Source of the DNA: Dyella marensis | GTDB lineage: Bacteria > Pseudomonadota > Gammaproteobacteria > Xanthomonadales > Rhodanobacteraceae | Direction: 5' to 3' | Length of the DNA: 37,951 nucleotides | NCBI RefSeq assembly: GCF_900112865.1 | Contig: NZ_FONH01000028.1 | Span: 1-37,951, forward strand | Part shown: piece by piece, positions 24,313 to 32,508 of the stretch | Position numbering within the stretch: position 1 is the stretch's first letter | Layout of the letters: every line of letters starts with the position of its first letter | Made by a program: the position numbers and the translations under genes | Notes under the pieces: model-generated | Told to the model about the DNA's origin: nothing | Databases searched by the model: none | The model's input: the letters and a program-made list of their open reading frames with translations, nothing else

Positions 24313-26685
24313 GTGTTCCGCTGGTGGTTGTTCTGCCTGGCCTGGTTGGCGCTGGCATGTTCCGCGCACGCCGAAAGCCTCACGCCGCTGCATGGCGTCG
24401 ACCTGCCCGCGTTGACGACGGCGCAACCGCTGGTCGGCATGGCGGTGATCGACGGCCAGACCGTGGCGGTTGCAGCGGGGCAGGCGTGGCGCCTGGACGA
24501 TGCGCGCAAGCGCTGGCTCGCCTTGGCGTGGCCAGCGACAGTGCCGAATGAGGTGGCGTTGATCCAGGATGGCACGCGGGCCTATCTGCTGTGGACGGCG
24601 CAAGGGCACACCGCAGTGGCGGAACTCCATCCGCGCGGCGATCGCCTGGATGCGGCCGCGCTGCCCGCGTTGCCGGCGCGGCTCATCGATGCGCGCGGTG
24701 CGGTTTCCGCCGATGCCTTGTTCGTCGCAGGCAAGGATGCGGATGGGAAGGCCCGCGCATGGCAAGCCAACCCTGCCGATCCTCGTACTGGATGGACCGA
24801 AGTACCTGCCTGGCCGGGCAGCGAGCCTGCGTTGTCGCTGGCCACGCAAGGCCCCAACCTGTTCGTTGCAGTGGGACGCGAAAGCGGACAACACCTGTTG
24901 CGCTGGTCTGCGGCGAAAGGCTGGACCGACGCAACCACCGTTCCTGGCAAGCTGCTGCCCGCCGCCCCGCGCGCGCTGGGCCAGGCGCATCTGCTCTACC
25001 TGGTCGACACGCCGCAAGGCGTGCAGCCGATGACCTTCCACACCATCACCGGCTCCTGGGCCACGCTGCCGGGCGCGGCGCCCGCTGCGGACGCGGTGAC
25101 GGCTGCGTGGCCGGACGGCTTCGCCTGGGCGCAGCGCGATGGCGGCGGCTATGCCGTGCACGCCGCACAGCTGCAGTCGGGCAAGCTGCTGCTGAAGTGG
25201 CTGGACTGGGTGGTGATCCTGGTCTACCTGGCCGCGATGTTTGGCATCGGCCTGTATTTCTACCTGCGCGAGAAGCGCAACAACACTGCCAACTTCTTCG
25301 TCGGCGGCCGCAGCATTCCGTTCTGGGCCGCCGGCGTCAGCCTGTATGCCGCCAACACCAGTTCGATCAGCTTCATCGCTATCCCGGCCAAGGCCTTCGA
25401 AAGCAACTGGACCTATCTCACCAACAACCTGATCGCCGTGCTCGGCCTGGCCTTCGTGGCGGTGTGGATCGTGCCGCTGCTGCGCCGGCTGGACCTGATG
25501 TCGGTGTTCTCGTACCTGGAAACGCGCTTCCATCCGGCCATCCGCATGCTGGCCAGCGCGCTGTGCATCGTCACCCAGATCGGCAGCCGCATGAGCGTGA
25601 TCCTGTTCCTGCCGGCGCTGGCCATCGCCACCATCACCGGCATCAGCGTGACCCTGAGCGTGGTGCTGATGGGCGTGTTCACCATCGTTTACACCGCGAT
25701 GGGCGGCATGAAGGCGGTGATCTGGACCGACTTCGTGCAGGTGCTGGTGAAGATGGGCGGCGCGTTGTTCGTGATCGGCTTCATCGTGTGGCACCTGCAT
25801 GGCGGACTCAGTCAGTTCATGGCCACCGCCACCGCCAACCACAAGATGCACCTGCTGGATTTCCGCTTCGACCTGACCAAGGCGACGGTGTGGGGATTCC
25901 TGTTTCTGGTGCTGTTCGACGTGGTGCTGACCTTTCCCAAGGACCAGGTGCTGATGCAGCGCACGCTGTCGACCGAGTCGGACAAGGAGGCGGGGCGCTC
26001 GATCTGGATGTTCGCCGCGATCATGATTCCCGGCGGCTTCGTGTTCTACCTGATCGGCACGGCGCTGTTCGTGTTCTACAAGGACAACCCGGAGCGGCTG
26101 AATCCGCTGCTGCCGATCGACGCCACCTTCCCGCTGTTCATCGCGGCGGAACTGCCGATGGGCGTGACGGGTTTGATCATCGCCGGCATCTTCGCGGCGG
26201 CGATGGCGACGCTGTCGGGCATCATGAACAGCGTGGCGACGCTGATCTCGGTCGATTTCTACGAGAAGCTGGTGAAGCAGCCGTCGCCGAAGAAGAGCGT
26301 GCTGATCGCCGAGCTCATGACGGTGGCGGTGGGGCTGGTCGGCATTGCCACGGCCCTGTTGCTATCGCGCTTTGACATCCACTCGTTGTTCGACGTGTCG
26401 ATCGAACTGGCAGGTTTGCTGGGCGGCGGCTTCGCCGGCGCATATACGCTGGGGATGTTTACGCGGCGGGCGAATTCGCCGGGCGTGGCGATCGGGATCG
26501 GCTCGAGCATCGTGCTGACGCTGATCGCCTGGTCGTTCCACCTGGTGCATCCGTATTTCTATCTCGCCATCTCGATCCTGCTGTGCATCGTGATCGGCTA
26601 TCTGGCCAGCCTGCTGTTTCCGGCGCCGACGCGGTCGCTGGAAGGCCTGACGATCTATTCCCGCAGAACAGACCATCCGGCGTAG
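24313..26685 (+). CDS. Sodium:solute symporter with periplasmic N-terminal domain
   Basis: This 790-aa inner-membrane protein has a signal peptide (about 1-20, ends CSAHA). An extracytoplasmic domain (about 21-295) shows repeated short beta-blade-like segments that suggest a Kelch-like or propeller fold. A full SSS-family transporter with about 13 membrane segments (about 305-780) follows, containing VGGRSIPFWAAGVSLYAANTSS, TAMGGMKAVIWTDFVQ and AGIFAAAMATLSGIMNS. Such fusions are known in sialate/sugar symporters, so a sugar or sugar acid is a likely substrate, but this is inference. GTG 24313 is chosen because CGAGAGG precedes it and the signal peptide follows; GTG 24268 overlapping the lyase stop is the alternative. 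The stop lies in the next inverted repeat. Confidence 0.9.
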   Translation: MFRWWLFCLAWLALACSAHAESLTPLHGVDLPALTTAQPLVGMAVIDGQTVAVAAGQAWRLDDARKRWLALAWPATVPNEVALIQDGTRAYLLWTAQGHTAVAELHPRGDRLDAAALPALPARLIDARGAVSADALFVAGKDADGKARAWQANPADPRTGWTEVPAWPGSEPALSLATQGPNLFVAVGRESGQHLLRWSAAKGWTDATTVPGKLLPAAPRALGQAHLLYLVDTPQGVQPMTFHTITGSWATLPGAAPAADAVTAAWPDGFAWAQRDGGGYAVHAAQLQSGKLLLKWLDWVVILVYLAAMFGIGLYFYLREKRNNTANFFVGGRSIPFWAAGVSLYAANTSSISFIAIPAKAFESNWTYLTNNLIAVLGLAFVAVWIVPLLRRLDLMSVFSYLETRFHPAIRMLASALCIVTQIGSRMSVILFLPALAIATITGISVTLSVVLMGVFTIVYTAMGGMKAVIWTDFVQVLVKMGGALFVIGFIVWHLHGGLSQFMATATANHKMHLLDFRFDLTKATVWGFLFLVLFDVVLTFPKDQVLMQRTLSTESDKEAGRSIWMFAAIMIPGGFVFYLIGTALFVFYKDNPERLNPLLPIDATFPLFIAAELPMGVTGLIIAGIFAAAMATLSGIMNSVATLISVDFYEKLVKQPSPKKSVLIAELMTVAVGLVGIATALLLSRFDIHSLFDVSIELAGLLGGGFAGAYTLGMFTRRANSPGVAIGIGSSIVLTLIAWSFHLVHPYFYLAISILLCIVIGYLASLLFPAPTRSLEGLTIYSRRTDHPA

Positions 26686-26771
26686 GTTGGGGTGAGCGCA
26701 GCGAACCCCAACGCAGCGAAGCGCATGACCGTGGCGCATGTTGGGGTTCGCTGCGCTCACCCCAACCTACG
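26681..26771. repeat. Large inverted repeat with 32-bp perfect arms
   Basis: Arms 26681-26712 and 26740-26771 are exact reverse complements. The outer CGTAGGTTGGGGTGAGC sequence is shared with the element at 7216-7309, but the inner stem is GCAGCG-type. The first TAG in the left arm (26683-26685) is the stop codon of the symporter gene. The element probably forms the mRNA 3' end. Confidence 0.9.
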
Positions 26772-26836
26772 ACCCTTGACGTAGGCGTACCCCTCTCCCA
26801 TCGTCCCTTCGGGGGCAAGACCGATGAGGGCGGCAC

Positions 26837-27718
26837 GTGGAAACGCAATTCCTGAATACCTTTGTCACCGTCGTCGACCAGGGATCGATGGCGGCGGCGG
26901 CGCGCGTACTCAACGTGACACCCGCCGCGGTGGCACAACAGATCCGCACACTGGAACGCGAACTGGGCGCCACGCTGATCGCCCGCGTCGGCCGCACCGT
27001 CAGCGTCACCGAACAAGGCTCGCGCATCCTGGAACGCTCGCGCGAGCTGCTGCGCAGCGTCTCCGACCTGCGCAGCGTGGCCAACGACAGCGCCGTTTCC
27101 GGCGAACTGCGCCTGGGCGCCTGCCCCACCGCGCTGGCCGGCATGCTGCCGGACGTGCTGGCGCGCATGGTCGACGCGTTTCCGCAGATCAACGTCTTCA
27201 TCAAGCCCGGCTATTCGGTCGACCTGTATCGCGCGGTGGAGGCGGGCGACCTCGATGCAGCCGTGGTGCTGCAGGCGCCGTTCCCCCTGCCCAAGACCTG
27301 CGAATGGCTGCTGCTGCGCGAGGAGCCATTGATCGTGCTGGCGCCGAAAAGCATGGCCGGCCGCGATCCGCACGACCTGCTCGCCACCGAGCCGCTGATC
27401 CGCTACGACCGCAACCAATGGGGCGGGCGGCAGGCCGATGACTACCTGCGCGCGAACGACATCGTGCCGCGCGAACGCTTCGAACTGAACGCGCTCAATG
27501 CGATCGCCGTGATGGTCGACCGCGGACTGGGCGTGTCGCTGGTGCCGGACTGGGCGCAGCCCTGGCCGGAAGGTCTGCAGCTGGCGCGCATTCCGCTGCC
27601 CAACCCCGCCGTGCCGCGGCGCATCGGCATCGTGTGGTCGCGCTCCAGCGTGCGCGTGCGGCTGGTCACCGTGCTGCTGCAGGAAAGCCGGAAGGCCATG
27701 CAGGCGAACCCGCGCTAA
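26837..27718 (+). CDS. LysR-family transcriptional regulator
   Basis: This 293-aa protein has an N-terminal winged HTH (1-60: FVTVVDQGSMAAAARVLNV, then VAQQIRTLERELGATLI) and a LysR effector domain (about 90-290). The start is GTG at 26837, preceded by GAGGG about 6 nt upstream. It lies between the lyase/symporter pair and the TonB-receptor unit on the same strand and is a candidate regulator of either or both. The inducer is unknown. Confidence 0.92.
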   Translation: METQFLNTFVTVVDQGSMAAAARVLNVTPAAVAQQIRTLERELGATLIARVGRTVSVTEQGSRILERSRELLRSVSDLRSVANDSAVSGELRLGACPTALAGMLPDVLARMVDAFPQINVFIKPGYSVDLYRAVEAGDLDAAVVLQAPFPLPKTCEWLLLREEPLIVLAPKSMAGRDPHDLLATEPLIRYDRNQWGGRQADDYLRANDIVPRERFELNALNAIAVMVDRGLGVSLVPDWAQPWPEGLQLARIPLPNPAVPRRIGIVWSRSSVRVRLVTVLLQESRKAMQANPR

Positions 27719-28001
27719 GCACGTTCGCTGCTGCATTGCCGCATACCTGAGCTTCCTTCGTAAGCAACAAAAACTAGCCTCTGAACATAGTCCGCGACGG
27801 TTCTACGCCGACAGCGAAGCGCATAGGCTCGCTCGCAATCCAAAGTGGTTGCAGTACAGCCGCGAATAAGCGGTTCGCATAAGAAGACATGGGCCGTCGG
27901 GACGCCTGGGGGAGGGCGTTGCCAGTTCGAAGACGAAGCACCGTCCCCGGCGCGCAAGACGCGCCGACCCGCCGCAAGGCGGTACCAAGACGAGACAAGA
28001 C
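27719..28001 (+). promoter_or_regulatory. Leader region of the TonB-receptor operon
   Basis: This 283-nt gap has a less GC-rich core (about 27760-27880), the likely promoter area for the receptor operon. No TonB-box, Fur box or riboswitch was recognised by eye. Confidence 0.35.
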
Positions 28002-30263
28002 ATGATCAAGCCACTCACCGCCGCCATCAGCGGCATTCTGCTGGCCTACGCCGTCGGCGCGCCGGCGCAGGATGCAAGCGCCAACGGCGCCGCGCAGGCC
28101 GATGCCAATACCACCGCTCCCAAGAAGAGCGGAGACGACAAGGCCAAGGACGCCGTCAACCTGCAGCAGGTGATCGTCACCGGTACGCGCAGCCCCAAGG
28201 CGATCGACGAGATCCCGGGCGCGATCACCGTGGTGTCGAAGGAAGAAATCCAGCACACCCTGCTGGTGACCGAGGACGCGACGGCGGTACTGGCGCGCTC
28301 GGTGCCCGGCTACGCCGAGTCCTCGCAGGCCATGAGCAACACCGGCGAGACCCTGCGCGGCCGCATCCCGCTGCGCCTGTTCGACGGCGTGCCGCAAGGT
28401 TCGCCGCTGCGCGAAGGCACGCGTAACGGCACCTTTACCGACATGGGCATCATCGGCCGCGTCGAGGTGATCAACGGCCCGTCCGCTTCCGAAGGTATCG
28501 GCGCGGCGGGCGGCATCATCAACTACCTGTCCAAGACGCCGACCAGGGATGGCGACGAGGTGACGCTGACCACGCGTTACCAGACCCAGGCCCACAGCGA
28601 CAGCGAAGGCTGGAAAGTCGGTGCCACCTATACGCACAAGCAGAAGGAATTCGACGCGCTGCTGTCGGCTTCCTATATCGACCGCGGCATCAGCTACGAC
28701 GGCAACGGCCGCCGCATCGGCCTGAACACCAGCGGTTCGCTGGCCGATTCCGAATCCAAGAACCTGTACGCCAAGGTCGGCTTCAACTTCGGCGCCGAAG
28801 ACGAGCAGCGCCTGCAGGCCAGCGTCAGCCGCTTCCGCATCGAGGGCAAGGGCGAGTACGTGCAGGTGCTCGGTTGCCGCGGCCCCACCGATACGCCGCC
28901 GTGCGCCGTGCCGCGTACCAACACGTCCGAGAAGGGCCATATCTTCGGCGCCAAGGACGCGTTCAACGACTTCAAGCAGTACCAGCTGCAATACACCAAC
29001 GACAAGTTCTTCGGCGGCTACCTGGACGTCAATGCCTACAAGGCCGACCAGTCCATGCGCTACCTGCCGGAGAACACCGAGGACAAGCAAGATCCGCTGA
29101 TCGCTCCGCTCGGCACGCTGTACGACCAGTCGGAAATCCTGGTGCACAAGAAAGGCCTGCGCACTTCGTGGACGCGGCCGGACATCTTCAATGTCGCGGG
29201 CCTGGAGCTGCACACCGGCATCGACTTCGGCAAGGACCAGGCGCAGCAGCGACTGGCCCTGACCAACCGCCTGTGGGTGCCGCCGATGGACTACAAGAGC
29301 GTGGCGCCGTATGCGCAGCTGTCCTGGGACCTGGGTCCGGTGACGCTCAGCGCCGGCTACCGCCGCGAGGACGACAAGCTCACCGTCAACAGCTACACCA
29401 CCACCTATTACCGCAACCGCGTATTCGTGCAGGGTGGCGGGCTGAAGTACAAGGAAGGGCTGAAGAACTTCGGCGCGATCTGGCGCGTCGACGACCAGTG
29501 GTCGACCTTCCTGTCCTACAGCGAAGGCTTCACCCTGCCGAACATCGGCATCCCCCTGCGCAACATCAACACGCCGGGGCAGTCGGTGGACAAGATCCGC
29601 GACCTCAACGCGATCGTGTTCAAGAACTATGAGGGTGGCTTCAACTGGCATGGCGACCATGGCGCGTTCGGCGCCACCCACTACGTGTCCAAGTCGCCGT
29701 TCGGTTCCTCGCTGGCGGTGGACCCGCATACCACCGACTTCATCCTGAGCCGTGCGCCGGTGCGCATCGAAGGCACCGAGCTCACTGGCGAGTGGCGCTT
29801 CGACAAGGCGTTCAAAGTCACTGGCCTGTACTCGCGCATCCGTGGCAAGACCGCGTTCTGGTCGGCCGATCCGGCCGGGCGCTATGGCGCGGGCGGCCTG
29901 AACAAGCCGCTGGGCGTGCTGGACATCAATCCGGACAAGTTCGCCGCGGCCGCGACCTGGAATTTCCTGCCGGACTTCGATGCCACGCTGGGGTTCACCA
30001 CGCTGTTCAGCCGTCACGTTTCCGGCAGCGACACGCGTGCCTACGACGGCGCCAAGTTCAGCTACTCGGAGCAGACCAAGGGCTACACGCTGTTCGACCT
30101 GGGCGTGAACTACGACCTCGGCAAGCACGGCAAGCTGTCGCTGGGCGTGGAGAACCTGTTCAACCGGCAGTACATCCTCAGCTGGTCGCAGCTGGCGGGC
30201 TACCAGAACTACTGGGCGGGCCGCGGCCGCATGACCTCGCTGACCTACACCGTCACGCTGTGA
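28002..30263 (+). CDS. TonB-dependent outer-membrane receptor
   Basis: This 753-aa protein has a signal peptide (about 1-22, ends GAPAQ), a short Lys/Asp/Ala-rich linker, a plug domain (about 53-175: QQVIVTGTRSPKAIDEIPGA, later VEVINGPSASEGIGAAGGIINY) and a 22-strand barrel ending in LTYTVTL. No N-terminal signalling (STN) domain is present. The plug pattern is closer to siderophore-type receptors than to SusC-like proteins, although TonB receptors of carbohydrate loci in Xanthomonadales may look alike. The stop overlaps the serine hydrolase start by 4 nt (GTGA), so uptake and hydrolysis are coupled. The ligand is unknown. Confidence 0.94.
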   Translation: MIKPLTAAISGILLAYAVGAPAQDASANGAAQADANTTAPKKSGDDKAKDAVNLQQVIVTGTRSPKAIDEIPGAITVVSKEEIQHTLLVTEDATAVLARSVPGYAESSQAMSNTGETLRGRIPLRLFDGVPQGSPLREGTRNGTFTDMGIIGRVEVINGPSASEGIGAAGGIINYLSKTPTRDGDEVTLTTRYQTQAHSDSEGWKVGATYTHKQKEFDALLSASYIDRGISYDGNGRRIGLNTSGSLADSESKNLYAKVGFNFGAEDEQRLQASVSRFRIEGKGEYVQVLGCRGPTDTPPCAVPRTNTSEKGHIFGAKDAFNDFKQYQLQYTNDKFFGGYLDVNAYKADQSMRYLPENTEDKQDPLIAPLGTLYDQSEILVHKKGLRTSWTRPDIFNVAGLELHTGIDFGKDQAQQRLALTNRLWVPPMDYKSVAPYAQLSWDLGPVTLSAGYRREDDKLTVNSYTTTYYRNRVFVQGGGLKYKEGLKNFGAIWRVDDQWSTFLSYSEGFTLPNIGIPLRNINTPGQSVDKIRDLNAIVFKNYEGGFNWHGDHGAFGATHYVSKSPFGSSLAVDPHTTDFILSRAPVRIEGTELTGEWRFDKAFKVTGLYSRIRGKTAFWSADPAGRYGAGGLNKPLGVLDINPDKFAAAATWNFLPDFDATLGFTTLFSRHVSGSDTRAYDGAKFSYSEQTKGYTLFDLGVNYDLGKHGKLSLGVENLFNRQYILSWSQLAGYQNYWAGRGRMTSLTYTVTL

Positions 30264-31555
30264 CGGTCTGGTTGGCGCAAGGGCGGCGGGCCGTCTTCAT
30301 GGCGGCCTTCGTCCTGTGCGCCTGGCCCGCGGTGGCGGGGACACCGTTGCCGCCGGCGTCGGCAAAGGACGAAGGTTTTGCGGCGGAACGGCTGGAACGC
30401 TTGCATGGGTCGCTGCGCGTCGCGACGGGTGCGGATGGCTACCTGGGCGTGGTCGAGCTGATTGCGCGGCACGGCCGCATCGTCGACTGGCAGGCCTACG
30501 GCTATCGCGACCTGGCGCGGCGCGCACCGCTGCGCCGCGACGATATCTTCCGCATCTACTCCATGACCAAGACGGTGACCACGGTCGCCGTGCTGATGCT
30601 GGTGGAGGAGGGCAAGCTTGCGCTGGACGCTCCGCTGTCGCGCTACCTGCCGGGTTTCGAACATCCGCAGGTGATGACGAACCGCGATGCCAACCAGCCG
30701 CAGTTGCGCGCGGCGGACAAGCCGATCACCTTGCATGCGCTGCTCACGCATACCGCCGGTTATCCGGCGGGATTGCAAGGCGATGAGGCGGCGGTCCAGC
30801 GGATGGAGCAGATCGATCCGCACGGCGCCAGGGATCTGCGCGGCTTCGCCGAGCGCATGAGCCACGTGCCGCTGGCGGCCGATCCGGATACGCGCTTCGG
30901 TTATGACGGCGCCTCGCTGGAACTGGCGGCACGCGTGGTGGAAGTCGTCTCCGGCGAGCCGTTCGAGCGTTTCCTGCAGCAACGCATCTTCGACCCGCTG
31001 GCCATGCGCGACACCGGCTTCGACGTGCCGGCCGCAAAGCGCGCGCGGGTCGTCGACCTCACCACCATGGGCAAGGACGGCAAGCTGCGCATCGCCGACG
31101 GTCCCAGCGCCGCGCATCCCGGCGCGCGGCTCAACGCCTATGCCAGCGGCGCCGGCGGGCTGTACTCGACCGCCGCCGATTACGCGCGCTTCGCCCAGAT
31201 GCTGCTGGACGGCGGCACGCTGGAAGGCCACACCTTGCTCAAGCGCAAGACCGTCGAGCTGATGCTGCGCAATCAGCTCACCATGCTGGACCCGCCGGTG
31301 AACCAGTTCAACGCGGGCGAAGGCTTCGGCCTGGGCGGCTATGTGGTGCTCGATCCCGTGCGGCGCGGGCAGCCCGGTTCGGCGGGGCAGTTCGGCTGGT
31401 CCGGCGCGGCGTCCACCTATTACATGATCGACCCGCACGAAGGCCTGCTGGCCATCCTGCTGCTGCAGCACCTGCCGCACGACGACGGCGGCAGGGACCT
31501 GCCGCGCCTGAGTCGCGGCTTCTATGCGCAGATCTATCAGGCGCTGCGGCCATGA
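30260..31555 (+). CDS. Class C beta-lactamase-like serine hydrolase
   Basis: This 431-aa protein has a signal peptide (ends PAVAG, about residue 27), so it is periplasmic or anchored in the envelope. The nucleophile motif is S101-M-T-K104. The second motif position (Y-x-N in AmpC) is Y215-D-G, and the third region reads FGWSGAA, as in esterases/D-aminopeptidases of the family rather than true beta-lactamases. GTG 30260 overlaps the receptor stop; ATG 30299 is an alternative but leaves a shorter leader. Next to a TonB receptor it could release the imported ligand (ester or amide) in the periplasm. The next gene overlaps by 4 nt. Confidence 0.9.
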   Translation: MTVWLAQGRRAVFMAAFVLCAWPAVAGTPLPPASAKDEGFAAERLERLHGSLRVATGADGYLGVVELIARHGRIVDWQAYGYRDLARRAPLRRDDIFRIYSMTKTVTTVAVLMLVEEGKLALDAPLSRYLPGFEHPQVMTNRDANQPQLRAADKPITLHALLTHTAGYPAGLQGDEAAVQRMEQIDPHGARDLRGFAERMSHVPLAADPDTRFGYDGASLELAARVVEVVSGEPFERFLQQRIFDPLAMRDTGFDVPAAKRARVVDLTTMGKDGKLRIADGPSAAHPGARLNAYASGAGGLYSTAADYARFAQMLLDGGTLEGHTLLKRKTVELMLRNQLTMLDPPVNQFNAGEGFGLGGYVVLDPVRRGQPGSAGQFGWSGAASTYYMIDPHEGLLAILLLQHLPHDDGGRDLPRLSRGFYAQIYQALRP

Positions 31556-32481
31556 AGCGCGGCGTGCTGGTCGCCGGCTCGGCCAATCTCGATTTCGTGG
31601 TGCGCGCAGCGCATGTGCCGGCGCCGGGGGAGACCGTGCTTGGGCGCGGCTTCGCTACATTCCCGGGCGGCAAGGGCGCCAACCAGGCGGTGGCCTGCGC
31701 CCGGGCGGGCGGCGCGCCGACGCGCATGCTGCTGGCATTGGGCGACGATGCGCATGCCGCGCCGATCGAAGCGTCGCTGCGCGCGGCCGGCGTGGGCCTG
31801 GATGCGGTGCGCATGCGTGGCGAAAGCAGCGGCGTCGCCTTCGTCTGCCTCGCCGACGACGGCGAGAACGCCATCACCGTGGCACCCGGTGCCAATGCCG
31901 CGCTGCGCCCGGATCACCTGCCGCCGCTGGCCGGCGTCAGCCATCTGCTGCTGCAGCTGGAAACGCCGCTGCCCACCGTCAAAGCCTGGGCGCGCGTGGC
32001 CTGCCGTGCCGGCATCCATGTGGCGCTCAACGCGGCGCCCGCGCAGGCCTTGCCGCGCAGCCTGCTCGACGACTGCCAGCTGCTGATCGTCAACGAAGGC
32101 GAGCTGGCCGCGATCACCGGCGAGCACGACATCACCGCCGGCCTCGATGCGCTGGACGTGGCCGCCGTGGTGGTCACCCTCGGCGCGCGGGGCTGCTGCG
32201 CGCGGGTCGGCAGCCAGTACCTGCTGCAGCCGGGCTTTGCCGTCGACGCCATCGATACCACCGGCGCCGGCGACACCTTCTGCGGCGTCCTGGTCGCCGG
32301 CCTCAGCCTCGGCCTGGCCTATCCCGCCGCCCTGCGCCGCGCCAGCGCCGCATCTGCGCTAGCCTGCACCCGGCTGGGTGCACAGGCAGGCGTGCCGGGA
32401 TATGAGCAGGTGCAGCGCCTGCTTGCGGTGCGCCCTGCCGATGCGACCGAAGCGCTGGCCGCCTATGTCGGCTTCGCCTGA
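31552..32481 (+). CDS. rbsK: Ribokinase (PfkB family)
   Basis: This 309-aa sugar kinase starts with the VAGSANLDFV strand. The PfkB signatures are GGKGANQAV (39-47) and DTTGAGDTF (235-243), with the catalytic base D241. NEGE (181-184) is also present and TLGARG (209-214) lies near the ATP site. This pattern is that of ribokinase, although closely related kinases phosphorylate other pentoses. Start and previous stop overlap (ATGA). In a locus with an arabinofuranosidase, it would phosphorylate a pentose released from glycan; the substrate is inference. Confidence 0.9.
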   Translation: MKRGVLVAGSANLDFVVRAAHVPAPGETVLGRGFATFPGGKGANQAVACARAGGAPTRMLLALGDDAHAAPIEASLRAAGVGLDAVRMRGESSGVAFVCLADDGENAITVAPGANAALRPDHLPPLAGVSHLLLQLETPLPTVKAWARVACRAGIHVALNAAPAQALPRSLLDDCQLLIVNEGELAAITGEHDITAGLDALDVAAVVVTLGARGCCARVGSQYLLQPGFAVDAIDTTGAGDTFCGVLVAGLSLGLAYPAALRRASAASALACTRLGAQAGVPGYEQVQRLLAVRPADATEALAAYVGFA

Positions 32482-32508
32482 TTCCCTTCATTACCGATTG
32501 CGTTTCCC

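Noticed and set aside
24052-25851. A 599-codon antisense frame under the lyase/symporter pair
   Set aside because: His/Gln/Arg-rich shadow translation. It runs across two well-supported genes.
27774-30128. A 784-codon antisense frame under the TonB receptor
   Set aside because: It has no domain or signal, and composition typical of a codon-bias shadow. The sense frame is a complete receptor.
30260-31555. An antibiotic-resistance beta-lactamase
   Set aside because: The second and third active-site motifs differ from AmpC, and the gene is embedded in an uptake operon.
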